From the NCBI GenBank assembly GCA_965197575.1, contig OZ240214.1, positions 2,418,001 through 2,482,000 of the forward strand: 64,000 nt of DNA. Direction: 5' to 3'. The notes under the pieces were generated by a model. It was not told where the DNA came from and made no database searches. It was given only the letters and a program-made list of their open reading frames with translations. Position numbers and translations under genes: made by a program. The stretch comes from VXOI01 sp965197575 (lineage in GTDB: Bacteria; Chloroflexota; Dehalococcoidia; Lucifugimonadales; UBA3495). Positions 1-8,346 of the stretch are shown in pieces. How positions within the stretch are numbered: position 1 is the first letter of the stretch; each line of letters starts with the position of its first letter.

Positions 1-470
1 TGCCCGGCCTGCCCCTGAAGCTGGCCTTTCCGGGAATGACGCTGCACCTGATCGAGTCGGTGGGCAAGAAAACGGCGTTCCTGCGGCACATGGTGAAGAC
101 GCTGGGGCTGGAGGGCGTAGCCGTACACACGGGCCGGGCCGAAGAACTGGCCCGTGACCCGGACTTGCGGGACTCGTGCGACCTGGCCCTGGTGCGGGGG
201 GTGGCGCGGCTGCCCCTGCTTCTGGAGTACGCCCTGCCCTTCTGCCGTCCGGGGGCTTACGCAGTGGCGCTGAAACACGGGCCGGCGGAGCCTGAACTGC
301 TGGCGGCGGAACACGCCCTGGCCGAGTTGGGGGGCCGCCACGCCGGAACTTACCCCGTAACTCTGGAGAGGCTGACCGACAACCGCGTGGTGCTGTGTTT
401 CGAGAAGACGGGCCCCACGCCGGAGCGTTACCCACGCCGTACCGGAATCCCGGCCAAACGCCCGCTGTAG
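1..470 (+). CDS. rsmG: 16S rRNA (guanine527-N7)-methyltransferase, 3' part
   Basis: The frame is open from the left edge and runs to a TAG at 468-470, giving the last ~156 residues; the family is usually ~210-240 aa, so the N-terminus lies outside the window. The visible part has the RsmG core: a Gly/Pro-rich strand ending in AFPGM, then HLIESVGKKTAFL, which is the SAM-binding region ending in an acidic strand, and later RGVARLP. Members methylate N7 of G527 in 16S rRNA using S-adenosylmethionine. Nothing downstream on this strand is obviously co-transcribed; the next gene is convergent. Family assignment is firm, the start is unseen. Confidence 0.9.
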   Translation, partial: PGLPLKLAFPGMTLHLIESVGKKTAFLRHMVKTLGLEGVAVHTGRAEELARDPDLRDSCDLALVRGVARLPLLLEYALPFCRPGAYAVALKHGPAEPELLAAEHALAELGGRHAGTYPVTLERLTDNRVVLCFEKTGPTPERYPRRTGIPAKRPL

Positions 471-500
471 ACCTGCCCGGCAGTCGGTGCGGCGCCGAAC

Positions 501-531
501 AAAAAAGACCCCGCTGGGGGATAGCGGGGTC
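501..531 (-). terminator. Rho-independent terminator, minus strand
   Basis: A perfect 9-bp stem (GACCCCGCT / AGCGGGGTC, 507-515 with 523-531) encloses a 7-nt loop. Six A's at 501-506 become a U tract when read on the minus strand, so it terminates the small minus-strand gene ending at 603. Confidence 0.8.
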
Positions 532-602
532 AACGGGTTGCGATTGCGTGGCCGCCCGGTCCGTTTCGGGGCCGAGGTCCCTTTTACCGCCTGCCGCCGG
601 GC

Positions 603-869
603 TCAGTCATGGGGCGGCGCATCATGGTAGTAGCGGCTGTCCGGACCGCGGTTGTGGAGGGCCTTGGTGCCCTTCTGGAAGATGCAGGTGCGGATGTTCT
701 GCTCCAACTCCTTCGGATCAAGGACGCCGTAGCGGGCGACCGCGGCTTCGCTGACCAAGTATTCGTTCATCTTTTGGAGAACTTCGTCCGACGATTCCCC
801 GACTGCGATAAAGCGGTCACGAGAGTCGGACAGGAAATTGCTAACCCTAGCGTAGTAAGTGTCGGGCAT
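603..869 (-). CDS. Small hypothetical protein (88 aa)
   Basis: An 88-residue soluble protein beginning MPDTYYARVSNFL. The ATG at 869 is preceded on the minus strand by an excellent ribosome binding site (AAGGAGGAA, about 5 nt spacing), and a terminator follows at 501-531, so it looks like a genuine single-gene unit. It is rich in charged residues, with no signal peptide or membrane segment and a His/Asp-rich tail. I do not recognise the family. The opposite-strand frame over the same bases is taken to be a shadow. Confidence 0.65.
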   Translation of the reverse strand: MPDTYYARVSNFLSDSRDRFIAVGESSDEVLQKMNEYLVSEAAVARYGVLDPKELEQNIRTCIFQKGTKALHNRGPDSRYYHDAPPHD

Positions 870-1125
870 AATTCCTCCTTCTAAGCTGCGGCAGAGCCTT
901 GCCGGACTGGGGCTGACGGAAAGCTGCCTGACGGCAGATGCCTGATAACAATTGATTGATACACCATCGGCGGCTGGGTTGTCAATGAGCCTTGTTCACC
1001 AAACTTTGTCCACCGCGAGAAAGGCAGCAACCATTGGACCCGGGTCTTTGATGAAATCCGGGCCGGGTTTCGCCCGGTTCCGTCTAAGGGTATGATTAGG
1101 GCACCAAGTCTCAGGAGTGCAGCCT

Positions 1126-2067
1126 ATGTCTGTCATGGTCACCGGCGGCACCGGGTTTATCGGAAACCGCATCATCCGCAAGCTGGTCGAGCGCGGCGAG
1201 GATGTGGTCTGCTTCGACCTCGCACCGCCCCGGCCCAACCTCGCGCCCTACATGGATCGGGTCCAACTCTACCGGGGCGACATCACCCAACTCCCACATC
1301 TGCTGGAGGCCATCAACGCCCACCGCGTTCACAAGATCATCCACATGGCCGCCCTCTTGCCCCCGGACACGGAGGACCGGCCCCACTTCGCCATGCAGGT
1401 CAACATAGGCGGCACCAACAACGTGTTCGAGGCGGCGCGCTGGACCGGAATCGAGCGCGTGGTCTACGCCAGCTCCATCGCCGTCTACGGGGTGCAGGAC
1501 ACCTTCGGCGAGCGTCCCATCACCGAGGACGACGTGAACGACCCGATCAACGTCTACGGCATGACCAAGTCGGTGAACGACTTCTCGGCCAAGCGTTACA
1601 TCGACCGGTACGGGCTCGACCTGCGGGGCATCCGCATCTGCACCGTTTTCGGCCACGGCCGGGTGACCGGCATGACCGGGATGATCGGCGGGCTGATGGT
1701 CTCCCTGCCCGCCATCGGCCAGCCGGTGTCCATGCCCTTCCATCAGGACGAGCCGTCGCCCATGATTCACGCCGAAGACGCCGCCGAGATATTCGTCCGC
1801 GCCGCCCTGGCCGAAACCCTGCACCACCGCACCTACATCAGCGGCGGCAGCCTGGCGACGATCAAGGACATGGCCGACACGGTGCGCAGCTTCATTCCCG
1901 ACGCCGAGATCACCACCGGCGATCAGGCCGTCCCCCACGTCTACCTGGTGGACAACAGCCGGATGCTGGCCGACATCGGCTACGAGATCGCCCCGCTCCG
2001 GCGCCGGGTGCTGGACCACATCAACGACGCCCGCGCCGAGGCCGGGATGGAGCCGCTGCAGAATTAA
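1126..2067 (+). CDS. NAD(P)-dependent epimerase/dehydratase, extended SDR
   Basis: A 313-aa extended short-chain dehydrogenase. The N-terminus has the Rossmann glycine motif TGGTGFIG with an acidic FDL at the end of strand 2, which favours NAD. Mid-protein are SSIAVYG and the catalytic YGMTK (Tyr-x-x-x-Lys), typical of sugar-nucleotide epimerases and related dehydratases. CAGGAG at 1112-1116 lies 9 nt before the ATG at 1126 but abuts the upstream in-frame GTG at 1117, so 1126 is preferred. The substrate cannot be deduced. It is followed by an LLM oxidoreductase after a palindromic repeat. Confidence 0.88.
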   Translation: MSVMVTGGTGFIGNRIIRKLVERGEDVVCFDLAPPRPNLAPYMDRVQLYRGDITQLPHLLEAINAHRVHKIIHMAALLPPDTEDRPHFAMQVNIGGTNNVFEAARWTGIERVVYASSIAVYGVQDTFGERPITEDDVNDPINVYGMTKSVNDFSAKRYIDRYGLDLRGIRICTVFGHGRVTGMTGMIGGLMVSLPAIGQPVSMPFHQDEPSPMIHAEDAAEIFVRAALAETLHHRTYISGGSLATIKDMADTVRSFIPDAEITTGDQAVPHVYLVDNSRMLADIGYEIAPLRRRVLDHINDARAEAGMEPLQN

Positions 2068-2070
2068 GAA

Positions 2071-2139
2071 CTTGGAATTAGGAGCGTGGAATGTACTTAC
2101 GCCACCCTCCGATTCCACATTCCACACTCCAAATTCAAG
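2071..2139. repeat. Palindromic intergenic repeat (CATTCCA family)
   Basis: An imperfect ~23-bp inverted repeat: 2071-2094 (contains GGAGCGTGGAATGT) pairs with 2117-2139 (contains ACATTCCACACTCC). It fills the gap between the SDR and LLM genes. A relative with the same TTCCAAATTC and CATTCC words lies at 10826-10899. Confidence 0.7.
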
Positions 2140-2149
2140 AGGGGTTGCC

Positions 2150-3076
2150 ATGAGTATTGCCATCGGTTACATGCCAGGCGCATTCGGCGAGGGCGGAGAG
2201 AACCCCAACTATCTCCGCGAGTTGGTGGAAGCTGGAGACAAGCACGGCTACGACTCAATCTGGCTGAGCGACCGCATAGTCAGCGAGAAGTTCAGCCTGG
2301 AAGCGATGACCGCCTGCGCCATGATCGCCGCCTACTCCGACCGCCTGAAGTTCGGCACCAGCGTCATCGCCATGCCGCTACGCAACCCGGTGGTGCTGGC
2401 CAAGCAGATCGCCACCCTGGACTTTCTGTCCCAAGGCCGGTTCTTCCCTGCGGTCGGGCTGGGGCAGGAGGAGCCCGAGGAGTACGAGGCCTGCGGCGTC
2501 ACCAAGGAGCGCCGCGGTCCCCGCACCGACGAAGCGATACAGCTAATGCGCCGCCTGTGGGAAGAAGAGAACGTCACCCACGAGGGCGAGTTCTATAGCT
2601 GCCACAACGTTTCCGTAACGCCCAAGCCATTCCTTCAGCCCTCTACCCCCGTCTGGATCGGGGGCCGCACCCCGGCGGCGGCGCGCCGCGTGGGCCGGGT
2701 CGGCGATGGCTGGCTGGTCTCCAGCGTCACCCCGGCCGAGGTGAAGGAGGGACGGGACATCGTTTTCGAGACTGCGGCGGAATTCAACCGGGAAATCGAG
2801 GACGACCACATCGGCGTGCTCTTGGGATATTACGTGAATTCCGACGTGGAAGAAGCCACGATCAAGGCCAATAGATTCGTCACCCGCCAGCGTCCCGACG
2901 CCCACTTCACCGAGTTCACCGCCGTCGGCCCCGTCGACCGGGTGGCGGAATACATCCAGAGCTACGTCGAGTCGGGCGCGTCCAAGTTCGTAGTCCGCCC
3001 TCTCTGTCCCGCCGACGAGACCATGGAGCAACTGGACATCCTCGGCGAGGAGCTACTGCCCCAGTTCCAGAAGTAG
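2150..3076 (+). CDS. LLM class flavin-dependent oxidoreductase
   Basis: A 308-aa luciferase-like (F420/FMN) monooxygenase. It starts MSIAIGYMPG, and has the TIM-barrel signatures WLSDRIVSEKF, GTSVIAMPLRNP, LDFLSQGRF, VGLGQ and PVWIGGRTPAAARR typical of the family. The ATG at 2150 follows an AGAGGGG ribosome site. The longer frame beginning at 2072 would translate the palindromic repeat and is rejected. Such enzymes oxidise small organics with reduced flavin or F420; the substrate is unknown. A small TA-like module begins right after the stop. Confidence 0.9.
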   Translation: MSIAIGYMPGAFGEGGENPNYLRELVEAGDKHGYDSIWLSDRIVSEKFSLEAMTACAMIAAYSDRLKFGTSVIAMPLRNPVVLAKQIATLDFLSQGRFFPAVGLGQEEPEEYEACGVTKERRGPRTDEAIQLMRRLWEEENVTHEGEFYSCHNVSVTPKPFLQPSTPVWIGGRTPAAARRVGRVGDGWLVSSVTPAEVKEGRDIVFETAAEFNREIEDDHIGVLLGYYVNSDVEEATIKANRFVTRQRPDAHFTEFTAVGPVDRVAEYIQSYVESGASKFVVRPLCPADETMEQLDILGEELLPQFQK

Positions 3077-3086
3077 ACCCAGACGG

Positions 3087-3307
3087 ATGGAGCACTCATT
3101 TCGATCATTCGCAAGGTTGCCGAAAAGCAGGTATTGGCGGAGGACTTCCCAACGCTCCCAATCGAATATCAAGACAAGGGCATTACGGCATATCGCAAAT
3201 ATCTGCCCGACGAAGGCATATGGTTTCGCGTGGTCCTTGATGAGGATGGGGCTTTGTACACCGCATTTAAGGACTCTGACGAAATGAGAATGAGGGGGAT
3301 GCTATGA
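3087..3307 (+). pseudogene. Small DUF4258-like (toxin-like) protein, frameshifted near its start
   Basis: The frame open from 3077 to the TGA at 3305-3307 encodes a coherent peptide, ending ...GIWFRVVLDEDGALYTAFKD, which resembles the last strands of DUF4258/RelE-like small toxins. That frame has no ATG; the best in-frame start is TTG at 3134. An ATG at 3087 would give M-x-A-L-I-S-I-I-R-K if one base were restored near 3091, so a 1-nt deletion is likely. Its stop overlaps the next ATG by 4 nt (ATGA), implying translational coupling with the DUF2283-like gene. Family call is tentative. Confidence 0.45.
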
Positions 3308-3807
3308 GTGGGAACTCCGCCGCTGAGAAAATGCCTGAGTTTGACTACGAATCCGAAAGCGACACCTTGACGATATGGGGTGGAGGGCCGGCTGGCGGCG
3401 GCGGGTTCGACATAACCCGCGGGGTTCTCATTGTATTTTTTGATTACGACCACGCCACCCCTGTCGGCCTGATGCTATGCGGCGCTGCCAAGCTGCTGGG
3501 GCCGCACCTGCCCATCAAGAGCATTGCCAACGCCGAGCCGGCGTCATACCGGGACAAGATAGACCTGAAAATCGACTACGCCGCCGCCAACGATACCCTG
3601 TGGATGAGCAACTCAAGACCTGCGGACGTAGCCTATCCCATCATTGACGACGCGGTCATCGTCTACTTCGAGGCGGGCAGCGAAAACATAACCGAGGAAG
3701 ACGGCAAAATCCCATCGGGCGTTATGGTGTACGATGCCGTCAAGCGGATAGAACCTGCCATCTTAACCGACTTGGCCGAACTTGCTACGGCAAAGGGAGG
3801 GGCCTGA
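3304..3807 (+). CDS. Protein with two DUF2283-like domains
   Basis: A 167-aa protein with two tandem copies of the DUF2283 pattern: residues ~12-60 contain YESESDTLTIW then a glycine-rich turn and GVLIVFFDYD, and residues ~80-140 contain DYAAANDTLWM then DDAVIVYFEAG. Standard DUF2283 proteins are single-domain (~70-80 aa), often encoded beside small toxin-like genes. Start is fixed by the ATGA overlap with the upstream gene. A strong GGGAGG at 3795-3800 near its end serves the following protease gene. Function unknown; an antitoxin-like role is inference from context. Confidence 0.7.
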   Translation: MSGNSAAEKMPEFDYESESDTLTIWGGGPAGGGGFDITRGVLIVFFDYDHATPVGLMLCGAAKLLGPHLPIKSIANAEPASYRDKIDLKIDYAAANDTLWMSNSRPADVAYPIIDDAVIVYFEAGSENITEEDGKIPSGVMVYDAVKRIEPAILTDLAELATAKGGA

Positions 3808-4166
3808 ATAGGCGAGACGCGCATAACCGCAGTAGTCCGCAACCCTGCTGAGCCTGACCGCCTATGGGAAGGGGTGTTCATCGTAGATACGGGGGCGATG
3901 GATTCCTCTGTCCCCAGACGGCATTGGAGGCCATTGGGCTCCCTGCGGCTGGCCTGAGAGTGTACGTGATGGGCGATGGGCGTGAGGTCAGGATGCCGGT
4001 TACGGCAGGCATCATCGAGTTCATGGGAGAAATCGCAGGCGTTACCATTATAATGGGGAGTGACGAATCCGAACCGCTGCTGGGATTGACGGCCCTGGAA
4101 TCGACCTCCTTTGCTGTGGACCCGCAAAGCCAGACCCTCGTGAGACTTCCGCCTACCCGGTTCTAA
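3808..4166 (+). pseudogene. Retropepsin-like (clan AA) aspartic protease, frameshifted, ATA at the start position
   Basis: The first frame (from 3808) reads GETRITAVVRNPAEPD... VFIVDTGAMDSSVP, with the catalytic DTG, then a shift of -1 near the CCCC run at ~3911 joins TALEAIGLPAAG and VMGDGREV through PLLGLTALES, the usual second half of single-domain retropepsins. One added C restores the frame. A GGGAGG ribosome site sits 7 nt before ATA at 3808, so the start codon is ATA or a mutated ATG. The end overlaps the convergent methyltransferase by 14 nt. Clan AA identity is secure, activity doubtful. Confidence 0.7.
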
Positions 4167-5001
4167 AGGCCCCCGTCTCCCAGGTAATCAGCAACTCCCG
4201 CATCGGTGCGCGCCAGGTAGCGCGTAAGCCGTCGCCGTCCGGCGCAAAAATCTCGTCGAACTGCTCTTCGAAGATGCCGCGCGCCCGGTCTCTGTCCGCT
4301 TCCCGCGACCAGCGGCCGAACAGCACTGACTCGATGGCCTCCTCTCGCGTGGTGTAATGCCAGGTCTCCCACCAGGAAGGGTCGGGGAGGACGTGGACGT
4401 CGGGCAGGACGCCCATCTCCCACAACACTGGCAGCAGTTCGCGGTGGCCGGGCATGGGCGCTTGGGGTTCGCCGTAGACGCGACGGAACAGGTCGGCTCC
4501 CCGGTTGGGCGGCGGCTCGCTCCAGACTGTGATCATCACCCGTCGGCGGGCGGCGGCCTGCATCTTCTCCACGAAGGACACGATGTCTCTGACGAAGTAA
4601 GTGACGTCGCAGGTGACGGCCAGATCGCCTACCAGCCCTTCCGCCTCCATCCAGTCCTGAAGGAGCAGGCGGGCGTTGATGATGCCCGCCTGCCTGGCCA
4701 AGTCGTCGTATTCGGCAGCCATGCCGGGGGAAGGCTCGACCGTCACCACTTCGCGGCAGCACAACGCCAGCGGCAGGCCAACCCGCCCCGCCCCGCCGCC
4801 TACGTCGATCAGCAGGTCATCAGGCGCGACGTAGGAAGCCAGGACCGCCAGGTTGGCGTCAAGCTCCCGGCGAGGGTCGAACCGGAACTGGGCGGCGGCG
4901 GCGCCGGTCCAGATATCGGCAGGCGAGGGCCCGAACAGCCGGGCCCACTGCTCCTGCACGGCGTCCTGATAGGCGGCGTATAGCTGGGCGGCGGTGGTCA
5001 T
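4153..5001 (-). CDS. Class I SAM-dependent methyltransferase
   Basis: A 282-aa protein starting MTTAAQLYAAYQ. The SAM-binding motif I is LLIDVGGGAGRVGLPLA (about residues 62-78), followed by VVTVEPSPGM (acidic/Ser strand 2) and ITVWSEPPP later; the rest is alpha/beta as in small-molecule methyltransferases. The start ATG at 5001 overlaps the amidase stop (ATGA), so it is translated as the second gene of an amidase-methyltransferase pair. An upstream frame extending to 5133 lies inside the amidase and is rejected. Substrate unknown. Confidence 0.85.
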   Translation of the reverse strand: MTTAAQLYAAYQDAVQEQWARLFGPSPADIWTGAAAAQFRFDPRRELDANLAVLASYVAPDDLLIDVGGGAGRVGLPLALCCREVVTVEPSPGMAAEYDDLARQAGIINARLLLQDWMEAEGLVGDLAVTCDVTYFVRDIVSFVEKMQAAARRRVMITVWSEPPPNRGADLFRRVYGEPQAPMPGHRELLPVLWEMGVLPDVHVLPDPSWWETWHYTTREEAIESVLFGRWSREADRDRARGIFEEQFDEIFAPDGDGLRATWRAPMRELLITWETGAFRTG

Positions 5002-6401
5002 ATGGAAGGCCGGGTCTCGTACCAGCGGGCGTGCTGCTGGTAGGTATAGGCAGCCTGGATGACGCCCGGTTCGTCGAAGGGCTTGCCGGCGATTTGCATC
5101 CCGATGGGGAGGCCGCTTTCGGTGAAGCCGCATGGCACGGATATAGCTGGGAGTCCGGTCACGTTGAAGGGGGCCGTAAAGCTGCGGCCGCGGACGGTGC
5201 TGGTGGGGTCGTAGCCCTCGAAGGCAGCCGCCGGTTGGGTCATGGTGGGCGTAACCAGGAAGTCCACCTTCTTCAGGACCTCGGCGAACTCCCGCCGGGC
5301 CCAGGTGCGGACTCGTTGCGCTTGCAAGTAGTCGGCCGCGCTCATCATCGCGCCGATGCGGAAGCGGCCCCGCACGATTTCGCCGAAGTCCTGGGGGCGC
5401 GACTTTAGATTGGGCTCGTGGTAGGCGTAGGCCTCGCTGATCATGATCACCGAGTTGGCCGCGCGCACGTACTCCAAGCTGGGCAGGGACACTTCCTCGA
5501 CGTGGGCGCCCAACTCTTCCAGCGCCGTGACCGCCTTCTCCACCGTGGCGACCACCTCGGGGTTGACGCTGGGGTCTTCGTCGAAGAAGTAGTGCCGGGG
5601 CAGGCCAATCCTCACCCCCCGGATGTCCTCCCTCAGCGAGCGGGAGTAGTCGGGCACTGGGGCGCGGCTCGACGTTGGGTCCTTGGGGTCGTGCCCGGCG
5701 ATGGCCTGGAGCATGTGAGCTGTGTCCTCGACCGTCCAGGTCATCGGCCCGGCGTGGTCTTGGGACCAGCTAAGGGTGACCACGCCGAAGCGGCTCACCC
5801 GGCCGTAGGTGGCCTTCAGTCCGACGATGCCGCACAGGGACGCCGGCCCCCGGATGGAGCCGCCGGTGCAGGAACCCAACGCGCCCAAGCACTGTCCCGA
5901 CGCCACCGCCGAGCCGGAACCGCTGCTGGAGCCGCCGGTGATGTGGTCGAGGTTCCAGGGGTTGCGGGCCGGCTCGAAGGGCGTGGTCCAGTCCGGGCCG
6001 CCCAAGGCAAACTCGTGCATCGCCAGCTTGCCCAGCAGGATGCCGCCGGCGGCCTTGAGCCGGGCCGTGGTAGTGGCGTCCTCGGTGGGCACACGGTCGA
6101 TGTCGACGCGGGACCCGGAGGTAGTGCGAACGCCGGCGGTGTCGTACAGGTCTTTCAGGGCGAAGGGGATGCCGTGCATCGGCCCCTTGTAGCCGCCGCG
6201 AAGGATCTCCGACTCGGCGATGCGGGCGTGGTCCATCGCTTCGTCGGCCAGCAGCCAGATGAACGAACGCAGCCGGTCGTCAGTGTCGGCGATGCGGTCG
6301 AGGCAGGCCCTGGTTATTTCCACTGGCGACAGTTCGCCGTTGCGTATCAACTCTCCGGCTTGATGGATGGTCAGGAAGTGAAGTGCGGTGTCGGAAGCCA
6401 T
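4998..6401 (-). CDS. Amidase (amidase signature family)
   Basis: A 467-aa amidase-signature enzyme. The Ser-cisSer-Lys triad is visible: Lys83 in PFALKDLYD, Ser158 in TGGSSSGSGSAVASG, and the nucleophile Ser182 in CTGGSIRGPASLCG. Length fits GatA-like amidases, but no gatB is nearby and the small protein encoded just upstream resembles the AtzG/GatC-type partner of catabolic amidases. It probably hydrolyses a small amide or acts in a degradative pathway. The start ATG at 6401 is preceded by GAGAGGAAACGAC. Overlaps the methyltransferase start by 4 nt. Confidence 0.9.
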   Translation of the reverse strand: MASDTALHFLTIHQAGELIRNGELSPVEITRACLDRIADTDDRLRSFIWLLADEAMDHARIAESEILRGGYKGPMHGIPFALKDLYDTAGVRTTSGSRVDIDRVPTEDATTTARLKAAGGILLGKLAMHEFALGGPDWTTPFEPARNPWNLDHITGGSSSGSGSAVASGQCLGALGSCTGGSIRGPASLCGIVGLKATYGRVSRFGVVTLSWSQDHAGPMTWTVEDTAHMLQAIAGHDPKDPTSSRAPVPDYSRSLREDIRGVRIGLPRHYFFDEDPSVNPEVVATVEKAVTALEELGAHVEEVSLPSLEYVRAANSVIMISEAYAYHEPNLKSRPQDFGEIVRGRFRIGAMMSAADYLQAQRVRTWARREFAEVLKKVDFLVTPTMTQPAAAFEGYDPTSTVRGRSFTAPFNVTGLPAISVPCGFTESGLPIGMQIAGKPFDEPGVIQAAYTYQQHARWYETRPSI

Positions 6402-6454
6402 GTCGTTTCCTCTCGGTCGAGATTCAACCTTTCTCTTCTGAAGCTGGGCGCTGT

Positions 6455-6655
6455 TTAACCTTCCGGCCAGTCGGGGCGGAACTCCACCACCATCTCTTCG
6501 GCGCCGAAGCTGATGGTGTGGAGCTGTTGGGCGTAGGCGGCATAGAGGTCGTAGACGGGCTTGAGATCGTCCAGCTCCTGCTGGTCCATCCCCAGCCCGG
6601 CCCGGTCGGCCATCAGCTTGAACTCTTCCATGGTGACTTCGTTGGGTTCAGCCAT
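6455..6655 (-). CDS. Small amidase-associated protein (AtzG/GatC-like)
   Basis: A 66-aa acidic helical protein (MAEPNEVTMEEFKLM...) encoded 53 nt upstream of the amidase on the same strand. Size, position and helical character match the small subunits (GatC, AtzG) that pair with amidase-signature enzymes. On the minus strand GGAGG lies 10 nt before the ATG at 6655; a TTG at 6670 would overlap that ribosome site and is rejected. The assignment rests mainly on context and pattern. Confidence 0.65.
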   Translation of the reverse strand: MAEPNEVTMEEFKLMADRAGLGMDQQELDDLKPVYDLYAAYAQQLHTISFGAEEMVVEFRPDWPEG

Positions 6656-6690
6656 AGGGGTTTCCTCCAAACGAATAGCTATTGGCTCTG

Positions 6691-6954
6691 TTAGATTCTG
6701 TAGGTATCCTCACTACGCCTAACGGCTCTCAGCACTACCACGAGCACGAGGTCATTGTAAACATCGTAGACAATTCTGAAGGGGCCAATGCGGACCCGCC
6801 ACGAAATTTCGTAACCTTGTAGCTTGCGGCTTCCAATAGGAAATGGATCCTTGGCCAAGTTATCGATTGCGTCCTGGACGCGCCTTCTATACTGCCGGTC
6901 GATTCGGCGCAAGTCTCGCCGAGCCGTTGAGGAAATGTCGACGGTGTATTTCAT
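6691..6954 (-). CDS. RelE/ParE-family toxin
   Basis: An 87-aa basic protein, MKYTVDISSTARRDLRRID at the N-terminus, with KLQGYEISWRVRIGPFRIVY in the middle and a C-terminal VVLRAVRRSEDTYR strand. This is the RelE/ParE fold pattern (two helices, then strands with conserved R-x-x-I/V-Y). Such toxins cleave mRNA at the ribosome or poison gyrase. Its start overlaps the upstream antitoxin gene by 4 nt, the usual antitoxin-toxin order. Confidence 0.88.
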   Translation of the reverse strand: MKYTVDISSTARRDLRRIDRQYRRRVQDAIDNLAKDPFPIGSRKLQGYEISWRVRIGPFRIVYDVYNDLVLVVVLRAVRRSEDTYRI

Positions 6955-7205
6955 CGTCCAGACGCATTCTCTTCTTCACGCAAGCTGTCGAAGAAAGCGC
7001 GTGCTTCCATGCCGCCGTTCTCTTCCCATTCTTTCCGTGCTTCGTCGATTTCCCTCCGCTCCTCTTCATCCAATTCGGCCTCGATCTTCCAGAATTGGAG
7101 AGCCCGAAGCACTACGTCCTCTGCAGTGCACCCGATGGACTTGGCTTCCTCCTCAATCGCTTCACACAGGGTCTCGTCCTCAAGCACAAGGGTTAGCTTG
7201 ATCAT
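6951..7205 (-). CDS. Antitoxin of a RelE/ParE module
   Basis: An 84-aa acidic protein (MIKLTLVLEDETLCEAIEEE...) with an N-terminal beta strand and helix resembling a ribbon-helix-helix DNA-binding domain, then an acidic helical tail (LDEEERREIDEARKEWEEN) likely to wrap the toxin. It overlaps the downstream RelE/ParE gene by 4 nt. GGAGGCGATAAG precedes the ATG at 7205. It probably autorepresses the pair, as known for this class. Confidence 0.82.
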   Translation of the reverse strand: MIKLTLVLEDETLCEAIEEEAKSIGCTAEDVVLRALQFWKIEAELDEEERREIDEARKEWEENGGMEARAFFDSLREEENASGR

Positions 7206-7317
7206 CTTATCGCCTCCAAAGCGATAGTGTTGGCCGCTGTTGGTGCTATTATACGCACAAATACGAGAACGCCAGGCGAAATACTCTTCGACAAGGACTT
7301 TTGAAGTGGCGACTTAC

Positions 7318-8337
7318 ATGTACATTTCCCTGCAACAGGAAGACCGTATTTCCCTGTATATGATGGACCCGAAGACGGGCGGGCTGGAGCGGCGGACCGA
7401 GTTTCCGTTGCCGGGGATGCCCGCGCCGATGGCGGTGGACCCGCAGAAGCGCTTTCTCTTCGTGGGACGGCGCAGGCCCGGCGAATTCGGGATGTCCAGC
7501 TTTCGCATCGACCGGGCCACCGGACGTCTGGCCCTCCTGAGCAGCGTCGATTTGGAAGGCGACCCGGTGCACGTCTCCACCGACCGCATCGGTAACTACC
7601 TGCTTTCCGCCTACTACTACCAGGCCCGCGCCGGGGTGCACGCCTTCGACGCCGATGGGACGCTCGACGAGTCGCCCGTCGAATGGCTGGAGACAGGCAT
7701 CGGCGCCCACTACATCCAGACCGACCCGTCGAACCGCTACGCCTTCGTGCCCCACATCGCCGAGGGCAACCACACCGGGCTGAACGCCATTTTCCAGTTC
7801 AAGTTCGACCAGGCATCGGGCAGCCTGACCGCCAATTCGCCCGACCGCGTCGCCCCCAACACGGCGGAAGGGCCGCGGCACATTTGCTTCAACCCAAACC
7901 TGGACGTGGTCTATTCCTCCAACGAGCAGGGTTGCAGCGTCACCGCCTACCGCTTCGACCGGGCCCAAGGCACCCTCGCGCCCTTCCAGACGGTACCGAC
8001 GCTGCCGGAGGGCTATGACGAGCGGAACTCGTGCTCGCAAATCCAGATCACGCCATCGGGCAGGTTCCTGTACGCGCCGAACCGGGGACACAACAGCATC
8101 GCCGGGTTCGCGGTGGACCCGTCCGACGGCAGTCTGACCCCTGCGGGACGGGTGGCCACCGAGCCGGTGCCCCGCGCCTTCAGCCTCGACCCGGCGGGCA
8201 ACTTTCTATACGCAGCCGGGTTGGAGTCGGGCCGCTTGGCATCCTACCGGGTCAACCAAAACACCGGGGAACTGGAGCCGGGGGAGGTCTACCCCATCGG
8301 AAAGGGCCCCATGTGGGTGTTGATAGTGGAAGTGTAA
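7318..8337 (+). CDS. Lactonase-family beta-propeller protein (6-phosphogluconolactonase-like)
   Basis: A ~339-aa seven-bladed propeller of the YbhE/lactonase family. Repeated blade signatures are MAVDPQKRFLFVG, VHVSTDRIGNYLLSAYY, HYIQTDPSNRYAFVPH, RHICFNPNLDVVYSSNE, IQITPSGRFLYAPNRGHNSIA and FSLDPAGNFLYAAG. In the family these hydrolyse 6-phosphogluconolactone or other lactones. The ATG at 7318 fits the family start; a longer frame from 7240 adds an unrelated leader over the promoter region. Stands alone, with a perfect inverted repeat after its stop. Confidence 0.85.
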   Translation: MYISLQQEDRISLYMMDPKTGGLERRTEFPLPGMPAPMAVDPQKRFLFVGRRRPGEFGMSSFRIDRATGRLALLSSVDLEGDPVHVSTDRIGNYLLSAYYYQARAGVHAFDADGTLDESPVEWLETGIGAHYIQTDPSNRYAFVPHIAEGNHTGLNAIFQFKFDQASGSLTANSPDRVAPNTAEGPRHICFNPNLDVVYSSNEQGCSVTAYRFDRAQGTLAPFQTVPTLPEGYDERNSCSQIQITPSGRFLYAPNRGHNSIAGFAVDPSDGSLTPAGRVATEPVPRAFSLDPAGNFLYAAGLESGRLASYRVNQNTGELEPGEVYPIGKGPMWVLIVEV

Positions 8338-8346
8338 CCTGGGATT

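Noticed and set aside
1111..2163. Long open frame antisense to the SDR gene
   Set aside because: High-GC shadow: low-complexity Val/Gly/His-rich translation with no family sense, opposite a clear SDR.
5418..6458. Long open frame antisense to the amidase
   Set aside because: Gly/Val/Arg-rich shadow opposite a conserved amidase.
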